Below the pieces are notes generated by a model. That model ran no database searches, was not told the DNA's origin, and saw only the letters and a program-made list of their open reading frames with translations. Of a DNA stretch of 64,000 nucleotides, positions 59,069 through 64,000 are shown in pieces. The stretch's first letter is position 1. Every line of letters begins with the position of its first letter. A program made the translations under genes and the position numbers. Origin of the DNA: Actinomycetospora chibensis (GTDB lineage: Bacteria > Actinomycetota > Actinomycetes > Mycobacteriales > Pseudonocardiaceae); contig NZ_JAQZAM010000006.1 in NCBI RefSeq assembly GCF_028737215.1, positions 248,001-312,000 on the forward strand, given 5' to 3'.

Positions 59069-60019
59069 CTACTCCCCTCGCGCCTGGGACAGGTCGACCT
59101 TGAAGCCCTTGATGAACAGCGCGCTGATCAGCACCACCGACAGGAACAACAGCACCGAGACCGCGGACCCCAGCCCGATCTCGACGCGCTCGATCGTCTG
59201 GCGGTAGGCCAGGAACGAGACGGTCTCGGTGCTGTTGGCACCCGCCGTCATCACGAACACCGAGTCGAAGACGCGGAACGCGTCCAGGGTGCGGAACAGG
59301 ACGGCGACCATGATCGCCGCCTTCATGTTCGGCAGGGTGACCCGCCGCAACCGCTGCCACGCCGTCGCGCCGTCGACCTTGGCCGCCTCCTGGAGCACCT
59401 CGGGCACCTGCGCCAGGCCCGCGAGGAGCAGCAGCGAGATGAACGGCGTGGTCTTCCAGATCTCGGCCAGGCAGATCACGAACAGCGAGAGGCCCTGCGT
59501 ACCGAACCAGTCGGTGGTCGCCGAGACGCCCGGGACCCACGAGAACCAGGAGTTCACGAACCCGGAGTCGACGCTGAACGCGAACTGCCAGGCGAAGGCG
59601 GAGACCACGGTGATCACCGCGTAGGGGATGAGGATGACCGTGCGCAGGACCGGCCGCAGCCCCCGCAGCGCGTTGAGCATCACCAGCGCGAGCCCGAAGC
59701 CGAGGACCAGCTCGACCGCCACCGTGACGACGGTGATGAAGACGGTGACGCCGAACGAGGTCCACCAGACCGAGTCGGTGAGGATGACGACGTAGTTGCC
59801 CAGGCCGACGAAGGACGAGTTCTCCGGGTCGGTGAGGCGGTAGTCGAACAGCGAGTCGAAGACCGCCTGGACGATCGGGTACGCCGTGACCAGCAGCATC
59901 ACCACGAAGGCGGGGCCGGCGAGCCACCACCCGAGCCGGCGTTCGGCCCGGGACTTGTCGTTCCGGTTGCCGGCGGTGGGATCGACGGCGCTGGTGGGCC
60001 GGTCCATCGTCGTACTCAC
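59069..60019 (-). CDS. sugA: ABC transporter permease, SugA-like (MalF type)
   Basis: This is a 316-aa permease. A hydrophilic N-terminus precedes six membrane segments, and the EAA loop is 'LQEAAKVDGATAWQRLRRVTLPNMKAA'. The family match and the order substrate-binding protein, SugA, SugB, SugC equal the mycobacterial trehalose-recycling operon. The start is GTG 60019. An 88-bp gap to lpqY shows no terminator. Confidence 0.9.
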   Translation of the reverse strand: MSTTMDRPTSAVDPTAGNRNDKSRAERRLGWWLAGPAFVVMLLVTAYPIVQAVFDSLFDYRLTDPENSSFVGLGNYVVILTDSVWWTSFGVTVFITVVTVAVELVLGFGLALVMLNALRGLRPVLRTVILIPYAVITVVSAFAWQFAFSVDSGFVNSWFSWVPGVSATTDWFGTQGLSLFVICLAEIWKTTPFISLLLLAGLAQVPEVLQEAAKVDGATAWQRLRRVTLPNMKAAIMVAVLFRTLDAFRVFDSVFVMTAGANSTETVSFLAYRQTIERVEIGLGSAVSVLLFLSVVLISALFIKGFKVDLSQARGE

Positions 60020-60107
60020 AGGCCACCCCCGTCCGAGGGCAGCACGGTCGCGACGCAGGGGCGACCGGACGGCAAGGGAGCACGTCGATAGGGGTCGTTG
60101 CGGGGGA

Positions 60108-61412
60108 TCACAGCAGAGCCTCCTTCCTCAGCACCGCGGTGATGAGTGCGGTCGCCGCCTCGTTGGTCGCGCCGGGCGTCACCGCGCCCGGCGGGTGGAA
60201 GGTCCGCTGGATGCCGCCGGAGACCTCGGCGTAGTACGGGGTCTGGGGCCGGGGCTTGGCCAGGGCGAGGGAGTCACGGATGACCGGGGCCATCGGGAAC
60301 TCGGCCACGACCTCCGGGTCGTCGAAGACCGAGGGCCGCGAGGACGGGTTGCCGTTCGAGACGAAGTAGTACGACGAGTTCGCCGGGCTGGAGATGCACG
60401 TCGTCGCCTCGTAGGCGAGGTCCGGGTGCTCGCTGAACGCGCCCACCCCGAGGTTGATGCCGCCGAGCGGCGGCGCGCTGGGCCGGTCGGGCGTGACCTG
60501 CGGGTAGATCGTCCACCCGTAGTCGTCCGGCACCGACTGGGGCAGCGTGCCCTCCTCGACGGCGGACGTCGCCTTCCCCCAGATGAAGGGGTAGTTGACC
60601 ATGAACGCGGCCGAGCCCGACTGGAAGGACTCCGCGTTGGTGTCCTCGTCGGCCGTGGGGAACCCGGGCGGCGCGACACCCGCGTCGCCGAACGTACGGA
60701 GGATCCGCGCGGCCTCGATGCCGGGCGGGGCGTTGAGGCCGAGCTGGACCAGCGCGGGGTCCTCCTCGCCGACGTTCGTGATGATCGAGCCGCCACCGGA
60801 CTCGACGAGGGCGTTGACCCACACCGTCAGCGACTCGCCCCGGACGCCCTGCGCGGCGATCTGCGTCCGGGCCCGCGCAGCGGCCTGGATGATCTGGTCC
60901 CAGGTCACCGGCCGGCTCATGTCCAGCCCCATCCCCGCGACCGCGGACTTGCGGTACCAGAGCAGCTGGGTGTTGGCCCAGAACGGCACGGCGACGAGAC
61001 GGCCCTGCCACGTCGAGGCCTCGATCGAGCTCGGGAACCGGTCCTCGCGGGCGGCCGCCTCGACGGCCGGCGGCATCGGCGCGAGGAAGCCGGCCTGCGC
61101 GAACTCGGGCACGTAGGGCGGGTCGATGCTCATGATGTCGATCGACGAGTCGTTGGCCGCCAGGCGGCGCACGAGCTGCTGGCGCTGCTCGGACGCCTGC
61201 CGGGGCAGGGTCGACGTCGCGATCGTGTAGCGCCCGTTGGAGGCCGCGGTGCAGCGCGCGGCGATCTCGGTCTGGCCCCCGTCGTCGGGGTTGATGTACC
61301 AGGTGAGCACCGGCGGCCCGGACGGGCCGGAGCTGCACGCCGACACCAGTGCGGCCATGACCGCGACCACGACGGTCATGGACCACCGCAGCCGTCGTCG
61401 TGGGTGGCCCAT
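60108..61412 (-). CDS. lpqY: LpqY-like sugar-binding lipoprotein
   Basis: This is a 434-aa substrate-binding lipoprotein. Signal peptide 'MTVVVAVMAALVSACSSG' carries the lipobox. The mature part 'VLTWYINPDDGGQTEIAARC', 'TLPRQASEQRQQLVRRLAANDSSIDIMSIDPPYVPEFAQAGFL' and 'FWANTQLLWYRKS' aligns well with mycobacterial LpqY, the trehalose receptor of the SugABC importer. ATG 61412 has GGAAGGGG upstream. It is first in the operon and is controlled by the LacI-type operator at 61442-61453. Confidence 0.9.
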   Translation of the reverse strand: MGHPRRRLRWSMTVVVAVMAALVSACSSGPSGPPVLTWYINPDDGGQTEIAARCTAASNGRYTIATSTLPRQASEQRQQLVRRLAANDSSIDIMSIDPPYVPEFAQAGFLAPMPPAVEAAAREDRFPSSIEASTWQGRLVAVPFWANTQLLWYRKSAVAGMGLDMSRPVTWDQIIQAAARARTQIAAQGVRGESLTVWVNALVESGGGSIITNVGEEDPALVQLGLNAPPGIEAARILRTFGDAGVAPPGFPTADEDTNAESFQSGSAAFMVNYPFIWGKATSAVEEGTLPQSVPDDYGWTIYPQVTPDRPSAPPLGGINLGVGAFSEHPDLAYEATTCISSPANSSYYFVSNGNPSSRPSVFDDPEVVAEFPMAPVIRDSLALAKPRPQTPYYAEVSGGIQRTFHPPGAVTPGATNEAATALITAVLRKEALL

Positions 61413-61441
61413 TCGGTCATCCCCTTCCCAGCACGGGAGAT

Positions 61442-61453
61442 GGAAGCGCTTCC
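61442..61453. promoter_or_regulatory. LacI-type operator at the lpqY promoter
   Basis: GGAAGCGCTTCC is a perfect palindrome with the central CG typical of LacI/GalR operators. It lies just downstream of a minus-strand promoter (-35 TTGACT at 61487-61482, 17 bases, -10 CACTCT at 61464-61459), the classic blocking position. Confidence 0.78.
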
Positions 61454-61569
61454 GGGGGAGAGTGGTGACCCGGGTCTCACAAGTCAAGCGCTCAGAGCGA
61501 CCGGCTGATGACGCTGTGACGTTTGGGGCAACATGCCCGCACGCCGGCTCCAGCGCGCCCGTCGACGTC

Positions 61570-61583
61570 TGGAACCGCTTCCA
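61570..61583. promoter_or_regulatory. Second LacI-type operator, at the regulator promoter
   Basis: TGGAACCGCTTCCA matches the lpqY operator with one asymmetric position. It overlaps the likely -35 of the lacI-type gene (TGGAAC, 17 bases before CATGCT at 61593-61598), suggesting autoregulation. Confidence 0.7.
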
Positions 61584-61604
61584 GTCGCGTGCCATGCTCC
61601 GCCC

Positions 61605-62642
61605 GTGACCGGGGACACGGGTGGTGCGCAGGCTCCGCTGCGCTCTGCCTCGCGCGTGACCCTCGACGACGTGGCCCGCCACGCGGGCGTCTCGGCGGCG
61701 ACGGCGTCGCGTGCCCTCGGCGGCGGACCCCACGTCGCGGCGGCCACCCGGGAGCGCGTCCGTGCCGCCGCCGAGGAGCTGGACTACGTCGCCTCCCCCG
61801 AGGCCGCGCGGCTCGCGGGCGGGCCGACGGGCCGGGTCGCCGTCCTCGTCCCGCATCCGTCGCGATGGTTCTTCGGCGAGCTGCTCGAGGGCCTCGAGGG
61901 CGAGCTGCGGGCCGCCGACCTCGACCTCGTCCTCTTCCGCGTCGGCGGGCCCGAGGAGCGCGCGGCGTTCTTCGCCCGCCTGCCGGCGCGGCGCAAGGTG
62001 GACGCCGTCGTGGTGCTCACGCCGGTGGACGAGACCGAGCACGCCCGTCTCGCGTCCCTCGACGTGGCCGTGGTCGCCGCGGGCGGCCGGGTCGCGCCGT
62101 ACCCGTCGATCGCCGTCGACGAGCACGCGGCCGGGCGCCAGGCGATGGACCACCTCCTGCACCTCGGGCACCGGAGGATCGGGATGATCGACGTGGAGGA
62201 CGCCGGGCGTCCCGACGGCCGGCGCGCGGCGTGGGAGGCCGCGCTGCGCGATGCGGGCGTCGGGCCGGACGGGGACCTCGTCGTCACCGTGTCCGCGGAC
62301 GGGGAGGGCGGCGCCGACGGGATGGCCCGCCTGCTGGGCCTGCGCTCGCCGCCGACCGCGGTGTTCGCCCACAACGACGAGATCGCCCTCGGCGCGGTGC
62401 GCACGCTGCGCCGCGCGGGCCTGCGCGTCCCCGAGGACCTGTCGGTGATCGGGATCGACGACCACCCGCTGGCCGCGCTCACCGACCTCACGACCGTCGC
62501 CCAACCGGTCCGCGAGCAGGGCCGGCGGGCCGGCGAGCTCGTGCGGGCCGCTCTGCGCGGGGAGCTCGACCAGCAGGCCGCGACGTTGCCGACCCGCCTG
62601 GTGCTGCGTGGCACCACGTCACCTCCGGCGGCCCCGCGGTGA
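61605..62642 (+). CDS. LacI-family regulator of lpqY-sugABC
   Basis: This is a 345-aa regulator. HTH 'VTLDDVARHAGVSAATASRALGGG' with hinge helix 'AAEELDYVASPEAARLAGG' precedes a periplasmic-binding-like sensor domain ('AVFAHNDEIALGAVRTLRRAGLRVPEDLSVIGIDDHPLA'). The effector is probably trehalose or a derivative. It is divergent from lpqY, with two GGAA-N4-TTCC operators between them. GTG 61605 is preferred; the upstream in-frame ATG 61533 would put both promoter and operator inside the gene. Confidence 0.9.
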   Translation: MTGDTGGAQAPLRSASRVTLDDVARHAGVSAATASRALGGGPHVAAATRERVRAAAEELDYVASPEAARLAGGPTGRVAVLVPHPSRWFFGELLEGLEGELRAADLDLVLFRVGGPEERAAFFARLPARRKVDAVVVLTPVDETEHARLASLDVAVVAAGGRVAPYPSIAVDEHAAGRQAMDHLLHLGHRRIGMIDVEDAGRPDGRRAAWEAALRDAGVGPDGDLVVTVSADGEGGADGMARLLGLRSPPTAVFAHNDEIALGAVRTLRRAGLRVPEDLSVIGIDDHPLAALTDLTTVAQPVREQGRRAGELVRAALRGELDQQAATLPTRLVLRGTTSPPAAPR

Positions 62643-63928
62643 CCGCGCCGGAGCTGCGTCTGCGGGCGCCGAGCCCGGGGCTGCTCGCCCTGCCGTGGGA
62701 GCGCCCCCTCGGCGAGTGGGACGCGGCCACGGTGCCGCTGCGCGAGCTCCCGGTGGGGCCGAGCCGCCACCTCGTGCGGTTCGTCGAGGTCGACGGAACG
62801 CTCTGGGCGCTCAAGGAGCTACCGCCGCGCATCGCGCGCCGGGAGTTCGACGTGCTGCGCCACCTCGAGGACGAGTCCCTCCCGGCGGTGCGCCCGGCCG
62901 GGCTCGTGACCCAGCCCGACCACGACGCCGCGATCCTGCTGACCCGCTACCTCGTGGGGTCGTGGCAGTACCGGCGTCTCATCGCGCGGCTGCCCCCGAA
63001 CCGGCCCGCGCACCGCGAGCGCCTCTTCGACGCCATGGTCGGCCTGCTCGTCGAGCTGCACCGCCACGGCGTCTACTGGGGCGACTGCTCGCTGTCCAAC
63101 ACGCTGTTCACCCGCGACGGGCAGCTCTACGCCGCCCGGCTCGTCGACGCCGAGACCAGCGAGGTGCATCCGTCGCTGTCCGACGGGCAGCGCGCCCAGG
63201 ACCTGGAGATCCTCGTCGAGAACGTGGCGTCGGGGATGGTCGACCTCGCGGCGAGCCTCGGTCGCCCGCCCGAGATCGAGGACGAGCTCATCGCCGAGGC
63301 GATGGCGCTCCCGGAGCGCTACGACGCGCTCTGGAATGCGCTGCACGCGATGCCGCAGTTCGCCTTCGGCGACCGCTACCGCGTCGAGGGGACGGTGCGC
63401 GAGCTCAACGACCTCGGCTACATCGTCGACGAGGTGAACCTGGCCCCGGCCGAGGATGCCGACGGCGGCCTCGTGCGCCTGCGGATGGCCGTCGGCGATC
63501 GCACCCACCACGCCCGCTACCTCAAGGAGCTGACCGGGCTCGAGGTCGGCGAGGGCCAGGCCCGCATCCTGCTGGGCGACCTGCGCGCCCACCAGCGGGA
63601 GATCAGCCGTGACCAGTCCCGGCGCGTCACCGAGGGGGAGGCGATCGCGAGCTGGCTGCACGACGTCCTCACCCCCGGCATGCGGCGCGCGCACGCCGCG
63701 GTACGCCACGTCGGCACCGCGGTGCAGGCCTACTGCGACCTGCTCGAGGTCCGCTGGCTGCTCTCCGAGCAGGCCGGCGCGGACGTCGGGACCGAGCGGG
63801 CGCTCGAGGCGCTGGCCGAGCGGGCACCCACGGACTCCGCCGCCCGCGCGCTCGTCGCCGACACCGCGTCCGACATCCCGATCGTCGCCCCCGACCCGGC
63901 CGTCCCTCCGGTGCCCCCGGACTGGTGA
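62639..63928 (+). CDS. DUF4032 protein with kinase-like (Kdo/WaaP-type) fold
   Basis: This is a 429-aa protein. Kinase-like features are Lys in 'LWALKELPPRIARREFDVLRHL', a catalytic-loop-like 'HRHGVYWGDCSLSNTLFTRDG' (D replacing the HRD context, then N) and 'RLVDAETSE' at the DFG position. The C-terminal half is DUF4032 ('LLGDLRAHQREISRDQSRRVTEGEAIASWLHDVLTPGMRRAH'). The substrate is unknown; a sugar or glycolipid kinase role would fit the neighbours. GTG 62639 overlaps the LacI stop. Confidence 0.82.
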   Translation: MTAPELRLRAPSPGLLALPWERPLGEWDAATVPLRELPVGPSRHLVRFVEVDGTLWALKELPPRIARREFDVLRHLEDESLPAVRPAGLVTQPDHDAAILLTRYLVGSWQYRRLIARLPPNRPAHRERLFDAMVGLLVELHRHGVYWGDCSLSNTLFTRDGQLYAARLVDAETSEVHPSLSDGQRAQDLEILVENVASGMVDLAASLGRPPEIEDELIAEAMALPERYDALWNALHAMPQFAFGDRYRVEGTVRELNDLGYIVDEVNLAPAEDADGGLVRLRMAVGDRTHHARYLKELTGLEVGEGQARILLGDLRAHQREISRDQSRRVTEGEAIASWLHDVLTPGMRRAHAAVRHVGTAVQAYCDLLEVRWLLSEQAGADVGTERALEALAERAPTDSAARALVADTASDIPIVAPDPAVPPVPPDW

Positions 63929-63938
63929 GCGCTGGTGC

Positions 63939-64000
63939 TCAGGACACGGCGAGCCACACCGCGGCGTCGCTACCGAGCCGCCCGTCCTCGAGGGGCACGC
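63939..64000 (-). CDS. 3' end of a gene, possibly a glycoside hydrolase
   Basis: Reading the minus strand, the last 19 codons before TGA (63941-63939) encode VPLEDGRLGSDAAVWLAVS. The short 'L..DAAVWLA' ending recalls GH13 alpha-glucosidase-type C-termini, and a neighbouring disaccharide importer would fit, but the fragment is too short for a firm call. The gene continues beyond the window. Confidence 0.4.
   Translation of the reverse strand, partial: VPLEDGRLGSDAAVWLAVS

Noticed and set aside
1-64000. CRISPR arrays, transposases, phage structural genes, rRNA or tRNA genes
   Set aside because: None were recognised on either strand. The short repeats found are hairpins or operators rather than spaced direct repeats.

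Overview
The window is very GC-rich DNA from an actinobacterium. Many GTG starts, dense ATGA/GTGA stop-start overlaps, an LpqY-SugABC-type trehalose importer, a mycofactocin-type SDR, a deazaflavin-dependent reductase and DUF3558/DUF4032/EcsC-type proteins point to the Pseudonocardiales/Mycobacteriales side of the phylum (inference; no rRNA is present to confirm it). No tRNA, rRNA, CRISPR array or transposase was seen. No gene-free stretch exceeds about 300 bases.

Layout. (1) 1-4.5 kb: visibly lower-GC DNA with a minus-strand operon. It holds a 1262-aa NERD/pseudokinase/kinase/P-loop ATPase protein, translationally coupled to an unknown gene that leaves the window; this is a probable anti-phage island. 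The island abuts a ydeI/omdA-like gene reduced to its 3' end (4.57-4.81 kb). (2) 4.8-12.2 kb: small oxidoreductase-type genes, an M28 membrane peptidase, an SDR coupled to MoxR and VWA genes, and a duplicated DUF998 membrane protein. (3) 12.5-18.2 kb: an AraC regulator divergent from a four-gene coupled operon (PEP-enzyme phosphohistidine domain, inositol-phosphatase-like enzyme, two zinc MetE-like proteins), which looks like an uncharacterised catabolic pathway. (4) 18.3-23.0 kb: a DivIVA-like coiled coil coupled to a membrane protein with a sigma-region-4 HTH, then a type VII secretion toxin/immunity cassette. (5) 23.1-28.8 kb: a DUF3293 protein plus Ser/Thr kinase pair, a UDG-like protein, a DUF3558 lipoprotein operon, a P-loop kinase and an EcsC protein. 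(6) 28.9-33.5 kb: a 1529-aa UPF1-like helicase with a DUF559-like nuclease region. (7) 33.7-40.4 kb: DUF2786, FMN reductase-SoxR, and VOC-TetR genes under two tandem palindromic operators, then a BtuF-like protein, SnoaL, LysR and EI24 genes. (8) 40.4-49.4 kb: a type II Wadjet plasmid-defence locus in the order jetC-jetA-jetB, then an ArsR/SRPBCC pair, then jetD. (9) 49.5-56.9 kb: APH-like kinase, YaaA, two serine hydrolases, MscS, a Ca2+/H+-exchanger-like protein, an alpha/beta hydrolase and a small secreted-protein candidate with a 34-bp tandem duplication at its start. (10) 57.0-64.0 kb: lpqY-sugABC divergent from a LacI regulator with two matching operators, a DUF4032 protein and the 3' end of another gene.

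Themes. Three defence-type loci lie within 50 kb. A 40-bp hairpin element recurs directly downstream of two minus-strand genes, the helicase and jetB. Several genes have a TANNNT hexamer 7 bases before the start codon, as expected for leaderless transcripts.
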